A DNA stretch of 64,000 nt, taken from contig CM037778.1 in the NCBI GenBank assembly GCA_021229015.1, positions 83,574,395 through 83,638,394 of the forward strand, read 5' to 3'. Below are positions 32,846 through 44,689 of this stretch, piece after piece (position 1 is the stretch's first letter; each line of letters opens with the position of its first letter). A program made the position numbers and the translations under genes. The notes under the pieces were generated by a model. That model saw only the letters and a list, made by a program, of their open reading frames with translations. It was not told where the DNA came from and searched no databases. The DNA is from Solen grandis. Lineage: Eukaryota; Mollusca; Bivalvia; Adapedonta; Solenidae.

Positions 32846-33604
32846 AAAGAAATGGATAAACGTCATAGAGATGTCGGAAGTTGTTGAATGAGGCGGCAGG
32901 GTGGGTTTTGGAGACGATGTCTCTTACCCATGTAAGAAAGGGTCTAGGGCGTTCTTCTGATATTTTTAATATGAATATTCATTTAAAAGCTTATTTAAAA
33001 TGTTTGGTAGATTCAATAATGACTTTTAAAAATACTAGATAATATTTTGCTGGCCTTGTGGCATTACCACACATAAAAGCATTTTCGTTTGTTTAATATT
33101 ATTATATTAATGTACATATCACATTGATGTCGAAAGGTGGTCCGTAAAAAAATTAAAAACTCAGGTATGTCATATATAAAATTCAGGTATACAATGTCAA
33201 CGTGTCCTATCTGAATTTCATCTACACAGGATGTGTCCTTGGTTTGATTAATCTAGTCATCAAGTTTTGTAAAAACATCAGTATCTGTCGTTTCCTAGTA
33301 AAGAGGGATAATATATATAAGGTAGAGGAAGATAAATGAGATCGAAATAAAAGGGGGAAGAAGCAAGAAAGAAAAGGCAAGAAAAGATAAATTCTGAACA
33401 TCATATTTTATGTCAATCTGAAATGGAATGTTTTTAATTGCGATGCAAGAAAGAAATAGAGAATAAGAAAGAGAGCGACAGAGACAAATCACTGGAGAAG
33501 GAAAAGGGCAAAAGAGATATAGATATATTGACAGATGAAAACAGACAAATGGAAAGATAGAGAGAAAGAGAAAGGAGAAACACATCAGCATAAATACAGC
33601 CAAG

Positions 33605-33770
33605 TCCATGAACTGGTTGGCCCGGTGTCAGGATATTATGACTGTATGGTATGTTGTCACATGTATACGCCACATGCATGATATCGCAGTGAGCCACTAC
33701 ATTTCCTGTCTCATGGAGACAAAATCACCAAATGATTGCAATACTGTCGTTTGGGCATAAATACCTTACA
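33605..33770 (+). mobile_element. SINE family 2, partial
   Basis: 'ggttggcccggtgtcaggatat', 'gcatgatatcgcagtg', 'cctgtctcatggagac' and 'caaatgattgcaatactgtc' follow the family-2 order. The tRNA-like head is missing. Confidence 0.6.
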
Positions 33771-34559
33771 TACATGGTTTATTACAAACATAGGATGTCT
33801 CAAATGTCTTTAGGGAACGCGTATTACAACGACCATTACTTTGCGCAACAGAGGGCCTTGAACTATTTTCGACCAATCCCGACTTTTCTTCAGAAAACAC
33901 CAAAGGGCCACGTAGCCCGTGTAATGAAGTCGTTCCAATGCCGAAATCAAACACGGACTGCGTGGGTGAAAACCAGTAATCCTAGTTAATAGAATACATG
34001 ATAATACTATATACTAGTTGTCTTACTATATACATTATGGTGACGTAGGTAGGACGTTCTGGATGTTAAACACTTTCTGGCCGAGGGTCTAGGTGCCACC
34101 TGGGACATCTGGTACAGGGTATTTAATCCAGGTATATTATCCAGCTGTCGACCAATCTTGTTTACCCAAATAACATTGGTGTCGCTAAGTATATAACAGA
34201 TATAAATGTCCCTTATTTGAATTTCAAGTATGAATTAAATCGGGTTTTGCTAATCAAAATCCACAGATCTTAAACAGATATAGACAACATCATATTGTCG
34301 ACCTATTTGTGCAGGTGGCTGTTGCAGCTTGTCATGCCTCGATGTTTTCGAAGCCAAGGATATAAATCGTAACCGTGGGAAAATTATGAATATTTACATT
34401 ATATATAGAAAAAGGTTTAACTTTAGACAAGGTTAGAATTCTGATTTTATAATAAAATCAACAATCAGAATCAATTTGAATCGATAGATCGGAGTCATAT
34501 TGTTTATGTCAATTGTTTCCCAATCGACGTAAAATAAATAAGTTTATCATCTAACTATC
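33771..34559. other. No gene seen
   Basis: The short frame at 33732-33989 and its antisense partner have no domain. Nothing else could be assigned. Confidence 0.45.
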
Positions 34560-35002
34560 ATCTGAAAGGTCTTTTAAACACTAAAAATTTTGCCAATAGT
34601 GCCTCGATAGAATATTTATCGTTTTTGACATACCTATGGTCAAAGGAAAATACCGATAACTGACATATGACCTTGACCTTTGCGACTTTCAGGAAACGTA
34701 AGTTACTTTGTACAATGAGATGCTATGCTGCACTTTCAGTAAAAAAAAAATACAAATCGGTCAAAACATAAAGCCTGCAGGATCTAAAACCCGCTTTTTT
34801 AATGCAATTTTCTAATTACGGTGAGACGTCACATACTTCAAAGAAGAACTCTGGGCACATATGCTGTCCAATTTCCATGCTTTTAACTCATCACGAGCCT
34901 TTGAAACATCTAATTATATTTTTAACTTAAAAGTGAACAAATCAAGTCAATCCTAAAGGGGTTTGGCACAAAAGTCGGGGGTGGGGGGGGGGGGGGCATA
35001 AA

Positions 35003-35050
<48 letters not shown>

Positions 35051-38000
35051 AACTGCCGGTTACAGAGCGCGAACCAAAATTGTAAGCATATTTTAACCGT
35101 GACGTCACATGACGTCATATGAAAATGAAAATTATTGCATTCAAAATTTTATGCTGTTGGCTTATCGGCAACCTCTTTTAATATGAACTCCAAAAGGAGA
35201 AATAATGATAATAAGAAAAAACTTAACAAACCAAAAGAGGCAGAAAGCCCTAATAAACATAACACACCCTATACGTTTTCCGCAGGTTTGCGGAAAGCCG
35301 TAATAAGAATAAACATAACAAACCCTATACGTTTTTCGCAGGTTTGTGGAAAGCCGTTATAACAAAGACAATAGGTTACTGTAAAGTCATTAATTTTCGT
35401 TGACATTAAATTTCGTTCATTATCTACCTAAGGGAATTTCGTAGCTACATTTATTCTTGGATCTTTGTTCTAGAAAACGTGAACTCTATAATTATAAGAG
35501 ACAAGTATTCATGGGGATTAATATTCGTGGATTAAACCCACCACGAAATCGCAGAAAAATAGTGTCCCACAAAAATTTATGATTTCACAGTATCCGTATC
35601 AATTTTCTGGTCCTAGTATAAACAAATTCATCCTTAAATGTAATTCATTCACTCAAATACTCGTCGCCATTCACCATTTAACACGGGACATCTTTCTTGC
35701 GTAAGACCAACTCAATCACCGCTTTCTTTCTTTCTTTAATTTTCTAGATTTTCATGTGTAATATTTTATCCGAAAAACATGAATATCTGCCATGTTTGAT
35801 GACGTATTCAAGAATGTTCAAGACCCATGAACGTCTTAAGATTCGACATTTTTGAAAATTTAAAGTTCATTGGACAAATCGACGATTTTATATGATTTCT
35901 TTCAATAATGTTTGCTTTAGTATGCATGACGTCATAACGTCACTCTATTAATTAATAAGATTTAATTAAGATTGACTCAAAAGATATGCTAGAGCGAAAG
36001 ATATCTTAAAAAATACGTTTTTGTCTTTTTATTGACATGATAACCACGTGACTTAAGAGAAAATCATTCATAAAATGTGAACCCTTATGCCGATATGCTG
36101 TCCAATTTTCATGCTTCTAACGCATCAGGGGGCATTGTAACATTTAAATGTATTTTAGGACCAAAGTTCGAAACTAGGCATTGCCATGAAATCTTAATCG
36201 TTTCGAATTTGGAAGTTTGTGCCAAAGTGCACATCTAGATTCTAATATACATTTGTGCAATATCAAAATAATCCGACCAGAATTGAAGGCTCTAGAGCGC
36301 AAACAAACATTTCAAGCTGACGTCAAATCTGACATCATTTGACGTCATTGAAAATTGAAAAGGCAATTTAATTTTCATTTTGCTTGGACATTGGGAACAT
36401 ATTTAAATTAACTCTTGAAGTAGGTTGGAAGAATAAGTATGATAATAATAATAACTATATTTTTTTTCTGAACAAACGATAGGGCTTTCTGCTCTACAAA
36501 CCGTATCAAATCTGATTAAATTTAATTTCTTATCCCAAACTACAGCATCTGTGAAAATAAATGAAATAAATCCGTCCAGAGTTGACAGCTGCAGAGCGGA
36601 AACTAATATTGATAGCAGATGAAATCTATGCCGTCAAATGACGTCGTTCAAAAAAGAAAGTCATTATATTTAAAGGAGACTGAATAGTTTTGCTTCATGT
36701 TATAATTTCATAATGCTGGCTCTGCAAGAACGTCCTTAAAAAGAACCTGAGTTATTTTCAGAATTGGTGTCCCACAAGGGAATGATTTACCTCTAGTCCT
36801 CTTTACATGTAAAATAAGTATACAAGGTCCCTTTCCTACCCTAATAAATATTTTTTTTATTCATATATTTTTCTTAAGAAAGATTAGGGCAACTAAATAT
36901 ATAATAACAGCACATGATACCTATAATGTTAAGAAATAAAAGATGGGACATCATGTGGGATCAACTGCAAAGGCACCAGAAAAATGATTTTTAAGAAGTT
37001 TTTATTTTCCATGTAAAATTCTTATGTAATGTCATAGTTCATACAGATTCCGATTCCGTTAGTAAGGTCTTCAAATTTCCAACATTTTACTCGGCATATG
37101 TTTCTGCCTATCTGTAAAATGACAATAAATCATCAAAATGAGGTCCATATCAATTACTACTTCTCGACTGTAATCTTTGTTATTGATGATTATATCATTA
37201 ACATCCGAATTCCATTGAAACAGCATTACATCAAGCTCTAATTATTTTTTCTTAAAATTATTGAAAAAACAACAACAATAGTCTCTTAGTAAAAATCAAT
37301 CAAATGATTGGTACCAAATGCAGAGGTGCAGAACGGTTTTAATTATTGCTCATTTTCCATGTAACTTCCTTATATGATGTCCGATTTCAAAAAAGCTAGG
37401 TACCGTTAGAAAAGTCTTTAGATTTCCAACATTTCACTTGCTTCATGTATCCACCTATCTCTAACTGCTTTTGAGATATAGTCAGTTAATTCTCAAGAAA
37501 CCTGCAAAATTTGGCAAAAATAATCAATAAATACTACCCGACCATAACTTTTAAGTTAATGTTCCGATCATTAAAGCTTACATACCATTTAAACGGCATT
37601 GTATCAAGCTATGAATAATGTATTGAAATAGCTGGCCTGGGCCGCCATTATACAGACATATTAAAATGTATTTTAAAAAACTAAAAGTTTCTTAGAAAAA
37701 AGGAAATTTAATAACTGGGACACCCTGCAAAAGTGCAAGTAAAAACAGTTTAAGCTGGTTCTTTTTTTCATGTAACTTCATTATATGATGTCCATTTTTT
37801 AAAAAGCTGGGTACAGTTAGAAAGGTATTCGAATTCCCAACATTTCACACGTTTTAAATAAAAAGATATCTTTAACAATTTGAGATATGGACGGTTATAC
37901 CTCGAGAAAACAGCAAAAGAATATGCAAAAATATGTTCATGTTGTTTCGTTTTCTCCCTATAATTCTATGAAGCCCAATCTTTAAGTTTTAGAAACCAAT

Positions 38001-39070
38001 ACAACAAACGGTCAGGCATTCTTCTACAAGTTATGTAAATGCACTAATTCACAAAATTCAATATTTGTTAAGATATAAGCAGTTAAATGCACTTGTGTTA
38101 CCTTCATTGTTTTCCTGCCATAACTCAACTGATTCAATCCCGATCTTCAAATACTGTATATCACATGAAAGGTCGTTCAAAGCACTACAAATTATATCCA
38201 TAGTGCCTCAGTAGAATACTGATCGTTTTTGAGATATTTAAGACCGAAGAAAAACCGATAATTGACATGTGACCTTGACCTTTCTGGTCTTCCGGAAACG
38301 GAAGTTAATTTTTACAATATGATACTATGTTGCACCTTCAGTGAAAATGTATGCAAATCGGCCAAAACTAAGGCGCACAGTGCTGAAAAACCATGAATTT
38401 TAATTGAAATTAACGCTTCATGACGCCATTTGACGTCATATGACGCTCTTCATAGAGCTGAAGAAATTGATAGGACACAAGCTCTGACCAAATATCAAGT
38501 TTCTAGCTTATCTGTAAGCTTCCTAATACTTCCAGATCCAAAGTTTGTGTAACCATAGAACCTTGGTCTTTTCAAAACTTGCAAAACGTATATGGAAGTG
38601 CACATCTAGAATGTAATTTATACATTTTGTAAAAATATCATGCTATTCCGCCAAGAAATGACGGCTGTAGAGCACGTAAAACATCGGTAATGTTTCTCAA
38701 CCCTGACGTGACGTCATATAAAAAACAAAATTTACTGCAATCAAAAGCGCCAAAGTCACTGTGCTTACTGTCAAAATTTCATTATGCTTGCTCATCGGCA
38801 ACCTAATTTAATTTGAACCTCATAAGGAAGAAGAAATGAGAATAATAATAAGAAACTAGATTTCGTTTGTACGGAAAATACAATAAAGAGTGTAACCTTT
38901 ACATACTGTGAAAGTTTTACGAAAAATTATCCATTTATGATGTCTGCAGAGAGCATACAAACTTTTTGATCTGACATTAATTCTGACGTCATATAAATAT
39001 GAATATCATTGCACTTAAAAAATCTAAAACATATGCCAAAAATTTTCATCATTCTGAACCATTGGCTATG
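34560..39070. repeat. Complex tandem-repeat block with TGACGTCA motifs
   Basis: Several degenerate units recur: (a) 'tgaccttgacctttgcg/ttct' with 'tttcaggaaacgtaagtta' at 34660 and 38270; (b) 'tgctgtccaatttycatgctt' at 34861 and 36091; (c) 'gacggctgtagagcgcaaac' followed by TGACGTCA at 35050, 36280, 36570 and 38650; (d) 'tcatgtaacttcattatatgatgtcc' with 'aaaagctgggtac' and 'tttccaacatttcac' at about 37000, 37360 and 37770, roughly 380 bp apart. No coding frame crosses the block. An (AT)n run lies at 35010-35047 and a G-run at 34980-34996. Ends of the whole block are not sharp. Confidence 0.6.
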
Positions 39071-39159
39071 GAACGCCACAGCTGTCTTATGTTCGGCATT
39101 GATGTTTAGAAGGGTCCATATAGCATTTTGAGAGATCGTGTTATCATCCTGTGTTGTTG

Positions 39160-39676
39160 TTATGTCATCATGTGGGGATGTGAGGTCGTAATGTCATTTT
39201 GTCATCATCATGTGAGGTTCATCTTGTTGGGTTGTTATGTCATCATGTGGGGTTGTAATAACATCATTTAAGGTTGTAATATTATTATATGGCGTTGTAA
39301 TGTCAATGTGTGAGGTTATAAAGACATTATGCGTGGCTGTTAAATCATTATATGGGACTGTAATATCATCATGTGGGGTTGATTTGCCATTTTGGGTGGT
39401 GAAGTTGTCCTTTGTTTGACTTGCTGTGTGATGCAGTTGTCCTTCTGTTACATCCACTTGTATTGCTGTGTGGTGCAGATTTCCTTCTTTGATATTCAAC
39501 TGACTTGCTGTGTGGTGCAGTTTTACTTCTGTGATGTTTAATTGACTTGCTGTGTGGTGCAGTTTTCCTTCCGTGATATCCACTTGACTTGCTGTATGGT
39601 GCAGTTTTCCTTCCGTGATATATCCACTTGACTTGCTATGTGGTGCCGTTGTCCTTCTTTTATGTCCACTTGACAT
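39160..39676 (-). repeat. Minisatellite, 42-bp and 21-bp periods
   Basis: 39410-39670 has about six 42-bp units that on the minus strand read a 14-residue motif such as TEGKLHHTASQVDI without stops. 39160-39400 has about ten 21-bp units around 'atcatgtggggttgtaatgtc'. The resulting 160-codon open frame is best explained by the repeat period being a multiple of three. No signal peptide or splice site suggests a real gene. Confidence 0.7.
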
Positions 39677-40121
39677 TGTGATCGGTTGATTAGTATTACA
39701 TCAACCATGTACAAGTAGTATGCTGTGATGTTGTTCTCTCCTATGTGGTTCATTCGGCACATGTTCTGTTAAGATGAAGTCCAAAATGTTGCGCATTCTA
39801 TTTTTTTTTGGCAAATTCTTAGTTAAAATGCAGTTTTAGTTAAAAAATGCAAACATGTTATGTTTAGCATTTTATTTTTTACATTTTAAGATTTCTTTTT
39901 TTTACATCAGTGGCTTTCATCTGAAAAGATAAAAAAAAATACCGCGAGTCTTGGCGCGCATTGTATATTTTCTTAGCCGAGCAGGATAAACTTATCTTCA
40001 TTCAACACTTACATAGTATTCTATTTATCCTATTATTTCAGACTATGACTTGACTTGACTTGACTATTTGAGTTTACCGTCGCTTCGACAGTATTTCAGT
40101 CATATAGCGACGTCCAGCTAA

Positions 40122-43100
40122 GGCCTAGAAAAAAATAGCTTGTTTCCGCTACCGAGACCGACCCTATTATTTGCCGCCGTCCCTAATTTTTTTTTTTTTT
40201 TTTTGCCAAAATTTTGATAAAAGATTAAAATCTCTTCGACAGTCGCCATTTCATTTCGGGCATTTTCGGTCCTTTCCGTATCCTAGCTGTAATTGTTCGA
40301 CACAGACGCATTACCGCGATCCAGTTAACACCAAAACTTGGCAAGGGACTCTTGATTTTTCTGGAGAAAACATAATTATTAAATGAAATCAATTGTTGTG
40401 TGACGTATAATTTGTCAATACACATCGTAATCTTTCAAACCTGAAATAAAAAACTTATTTCTTTTTTTCTTTTTTGCCACCGATCGTATTTTCTTCTTCA
40501 ACATGAATTCCACCTGGATCAAGTGAATGTTTAAAATGAAATACTGATTTTACAACATTATTTGAAATTAAGATTGACGTTGTACTTACAATAATATGAT
40601 CGTAGTGAAGTGGTGGGGTAATGCATTGAGACAAACTTGCATTACCATTCTATAAATATATAAGATTAAAAAATATATAGTATATTATTTCATATTTGTA
40701 TATCATAAAATATATAATGATCAAAAAGTATTACAAACTTCCATTCAATCTAATATAAACATAATTTAAGTTTATTAGAAGTGATTGTTTTAAATATCCC
40801 AACAATCTTTTACTGAATTTAACTTAAATTAAAAACAATTTAAGGGACTTCTTATTTAAGCAGAGACTTTGATTTGAAAAGCAGATGTCCCGACAGGATT
40901 CTGGCTGAAAAGTGTTGAACCCTTAAAAGTTTTATTTCAAAAACCATCTGACATCACAAAAAATATTATTCTATACAAAGCAATTTAATTTCAATTTTAT
41001 TTTCTAGCTTCATAATGTCTATAGTTGAAATTGTTAACAACTAGAAGTTTCAACAATACATTAATCTGACAACAGAATATGGGGAAACACAAATGTATAA
41101 ATTCTGAAATAAATTGTATTGGATGTCACTCTTTTTAATTTCAGATACCTATAATTTATATAACTATTTCACATCAAAAATACTTGTTCAGCAAGCCAGA
41201 CCTTAAAGGGCTCTGACATTGCTGTCTTTCGTGACAGCCTATTGTCCATTGTCTATTAAGCCGTCTACTCAATGTAGGACATCTGCTAAAATAAAGTCAT
41301 TTAAATTAATTTCAAGATTTTATACATCTTATGGACATATTAACATACATTCATGTGTGAAATTACATTAAATGTCTACGGAATACCGTTAGGGCCATCG
41401 CCTCTAGCTGAATTGTTAGGGTACCCGATACACGACAGTACGATGATGATAATGCGATATCACGATGTTACGACGCCGATAATGCGAGACCACGATGATG
41501 ATAGTACGATAGCACGATGATGATACTAAGAGAACACGAGATCACGATGATGATAATGCGATATACTATCGTGCTATCATCATCGTGCCATCGCGGTATC
41601 ACCATCGTGCTGTCGCGTTGTCGTTCTCTCGCGTTATCATCATCGTACTGTCGTAGTATCATCATCGTGCTCTCGCAATATCATCATCGTATCGTCGTAG
41701 TATCATCATCGTGCTCTCGCGTTATCATCATCGTACTGTCGTAGTATCATCATCGTGCTGTCGTACTATCATCATCGTGATGTCGTACTATCATCATCGT
41801 GCTCTCGCGTTATCACCATCGCACTGCCGCCTTCCGGTGATCATGCGCAGACAAGTGTTTTTATTGTCTGCGTGGTATACTCGAAGAAATGGATGAGTTT
41901 ATTATAGATCATTTTGAAAGAGGATATGCTTACAATGAAATCATTTTTTGTTGAAATTCGAATTAGGAATCGACATTATTATTTTGTAGCTATTACATCA
42001 TACTACATGCCTATACTTAGTCTCATGGGTCACATTGATTGCGTTTCGATCTATAGTAAAATTTTAACTTCTGACCGAATATGATTGAGACCCATACTTG
42101 GTCTTATTTTGTAGCTATTACATCATGCTACATGCCTACACCTAGTCTTATGGGATCACATTGATTGTTTTTCAATCTATAGTCAGATGTATGGCTATGA
42201 ATGGCTATTTTTTTTCGTAGAGGCGTAGTTATTTATTTATTTTTTGCATGATTTTAAAGAAATATTCAGAGGGGAAGACCTAAATAATAATGAAGTTGGA
42301 AAGCCCTGTATTATATTGTAAATATTATTTTGTATATATCTTGTGAAAAAAAATCTTAAACTGTATATTTAATACATATATAAATATTATAATTTAGCCC
42401 TATATATAAGTCAGATCAGGCCCTTTATGTTATATAGAATATCTTCTGATCTGATCTGGTCTGATAGATTAAATTATGATGTTTTTATCTTTCTGATATA
42501 TGTTGTTGTTTTAATTTCCTATAGTTATTAATATGGTGTTTAAATCAACCATATAACTACAATGTAGTTAATTACTCTGCGGTACCTACTTGTTTATTGA
42601 TCAACATTAGACAGTACTGTACAGTGTGTACAGTCCACTATCTTCCTTTAATATAACAGAAAAAAATATTTCCTGGTGTAATCAATGTAGTTATCATATT
42701 TAATACACTGTTTAAAATATATAAGAGTTTGAATTTTGCCGTTTTGATTAACCAGTAGTTTTTATTGATATCAAATATCATCATTTCTTTCACTATTGCT
42801 TGAAAGATTGTGCTGATAATTTCCTGTCGTCCGGTAAATTCCCGAAAATAGGATAGGGAATTGTCGATTTCGTCAGGCGGGATAACTCTGAAACTTATTG
42901 CTTGCTGAGCTTATTTTTTTGCTACTATTGCTTGCTAGGTTGTGTTCAGTTCTTCGCGCATGCTCACCGGAGGGCGATAACACAATGGTGATAGTACAAC
43001 AGTGCGATGATGATAGTACGACAGTACGATGATGATAACGCGAGAGTACGACAACGCGACAGCACGATGGTGATACCGCGATGGCACGATGACGATGGCA

Positions 43101-43444
43101 CGATACTATATCGCATTATCATCATCGTTATCTCGTGTTCTCGCAGTATCATCATCGTGCTATCGTTGTATCATCATCGTGGTCTCGCGTTATCGTCGTC
43201 GTAATATCGTGATATCGCATTATCATCATCGTACTGTCGTGTATCGGGTACCTTAACAATTCAGCCAGTGGCGATGGCCCTAACGGTATTCCGTAAATGT
43301 CACTTATTGCATTCATACACATGGAAAGCTTTAAATAATTGACTGAAAATCATGTTTCTTAAAAAAAAAAAAAAAAAAAAAAAATCCCTACCTACCGACC
43401 CTATTTTTTTCAGAGCCGGTAGCAGAAAAAAGTCTTTTTTTGCC
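40122..43444. mobile_element. Harbinger-like non-autonomous element, TAA target duplication
   Basis: The left end GGCCTAGAAAAAAATAGC followed by CGCTACCGAGACCGACC pairs with the inverted right end GGCAAAAAAAGAC then TCTGCTACCGG and TAGGGTCGG. The match is diverged but recognisable over about 50 bp. TAA at 40119-40121 and 43445-43447 lies exactly where the host SINE is interrupted. A 3-bp TAA/TWA duplication and GG start fit PIF/Harbinger. No transposase frame. Another terminus-like fragment with 'gtcggtaggtagggat' is at 47490-47555. The element contains the foldback element 41377-43296. Confidence 0.75.
41377..43296. mobile_element. Foldback element, TACGGAATACC ends, 6-bp TSD
   Basis: The ends TACGGAATACCGTTAGGGCC and its inverse are perfect at the tip and continue about 75 bp with few changes. 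AATGTC lies on both sides (41371-41376 and 43297-43302). Inside each end, arms of about 380 and 240 bp consist of degenerate 22-bp units of the form ATCATCATCGTRCTRTCGTA in opposite orientations. The core (41880-42950) is AT-rich with a two-copy direct repeat of about 126 bp ('ttttgtagctattacatcat', from 41979 and 42105). No transposase. Open frames in the arms are repeat artefacts. Confidence 0.9.
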
Positions 43445-43639
43445 TAATTACAGGTGGATGAAGACCCCGAATGCACGGAGGCATAGGGTAGAACAACCGA
43501 CCTACCACAAGCCAGCTGGAGGGCTTCCTCACATGAAAATCCTAATGACCCTGCCGGGATTCGAACCCACGTGGTGAGGGGCTAAGTTGTTGTTAAAGTC
43601 AGCAACTTTACCCTCTCGACCACGGTGGCCGAAGCAATT

Positions 43640-44144
43640 TCAAAGCAATACACAGAAAGAATGATAAAAAAGAACGTAACATATCACTTGACCTTCAACA
43701 CCGTGACGTCATACATGTAGTAAACAGGAAATTATCATGGATGACGTTAGAATATATAAACAATCACGAATGAGTATAAAGCTAAGTTTATTCGAAAGGC
43801 AGTTTATACCACAATGTAAGTCTGGTGATAGGATAAACTGTATTCAACAACTTTTGATAAAATATGGTGAAAATATTACAATGTACTTTCATTAAGTAAA
43901 AATTGCATAATAAAATATAAACATTTCACTTAGACAATTGAACTTAACAGATAGTTTTTTTGAGAATTTGCATAAAAACACTGGCGTAGCTTCCTATAGG
44001 CACATTAGGCACATGCTTACACATTTTCTTTTTCAAAGTGGTCGAACAATTAGTAAGAATCTGTGCCATGGTATCAAAGCGTTTTCGATTTATTATAAAC
44101 ATTATTACGTTTATATGTAGCGTAAAATTATATGTTTTTCAATA
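43640..44144. other. No gene seen
   Basis: AT-rich flank up to an assembly gap. No domain or repeat boundary recognised. Confidence 0.45.
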
Positions 44145-44268
44145 NNNNNNNNNNNNNNNNNNNNNNNNNNNNNNNNNNNNNNNNNNNNNNNNNNNNNNNN
44201 NNNNNNNNNNNNNNNNNNNNNNNNNNNNNNNNNNNNNNNNNNNNATATATATATATATATATATATAT
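44145..44268. other. Assembly gap (100 N) and (AT)n run
   Basis: 44145-44244 are N; an (AT)n microsatellite follows at once, a likely cause of the gap. Confidence 0.95.
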
Positions 44269-44689
44269 ACAAAGAAGGACAATTAAAACTAACCAGCCAT
44301 GAGAATTCCCTTAAAATGTGCATGATTATAGAGAATTACACTAGAAACACATTTAAATTGGAGAAAAGAGGGTCACCATTCTACTTTTTGAGTAATCTGC
44401 CCGTGTAAGTGATTTTTTGCTCTTTTCTGTCATTTCCAAGGGCAGAAAACTCATTATTGTGGGCTAGCAAAACTTTATTTAATTTTAACCCGAAGTTTGG
44501 TACTATATTTCCTGTCACTGTGTTAAAGTTTTAGAAATTTTTATGCAACTGATTTTATACTATAGTCGCATACGCGAATTTATAGAAATATATTGTTTGT
44601 TTCCTGTGTAATTCTCTATAATCATGCAAAGCTTAAGAAATTTCTAATGGCTTGTTTTAATTTTCCTTCTTTGTCTGTATAGTAAAAAC

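Larger units (their letters stand above)
40041..43635 (-). mobile_element. SINE family 1 split by a nested insertion
   Basis: 40041-40121 carries the tail half ('gacttgactatttgagttta', 'gacagtatttcagtcatata', 'gcgacgtccagctaa'). 43445-43635 resumes with 'taattacaggtgg' and runs through 'accgacctaccacaagccag' to the tRNA-like head (B box 'gggattcgaaccc', A-box region 'accctctcgaccacggtggcc'). Removing 40122-43444 plus one TAA restores a continuous SINE. Confidence 0.85.

Noticed and set aside
33222..33697. Hydrophobic minus-strand frames rich in Ser, Leu and Phe
   Set aside because: Come from a purine-rich AGAAAGAGA-type low-complexity stretch.
41440..41860. CRISPR-like array of 22-bp repeats
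   Set aside because: Units are contiguous and degenerate with no spacers, in a eukaryotic transposon arm.
41468..43204. Ser/His/Arg-rich frames in the foldback arms
   Set aside because: Translations of the ATCATCATCG array on both strands and in opposite arms.
44038..44323. Open frames across the N gap at 44145-44244
   Set aside because: They exist only because N codons are read through and an (AT)n run encodes Ile-Tyr.
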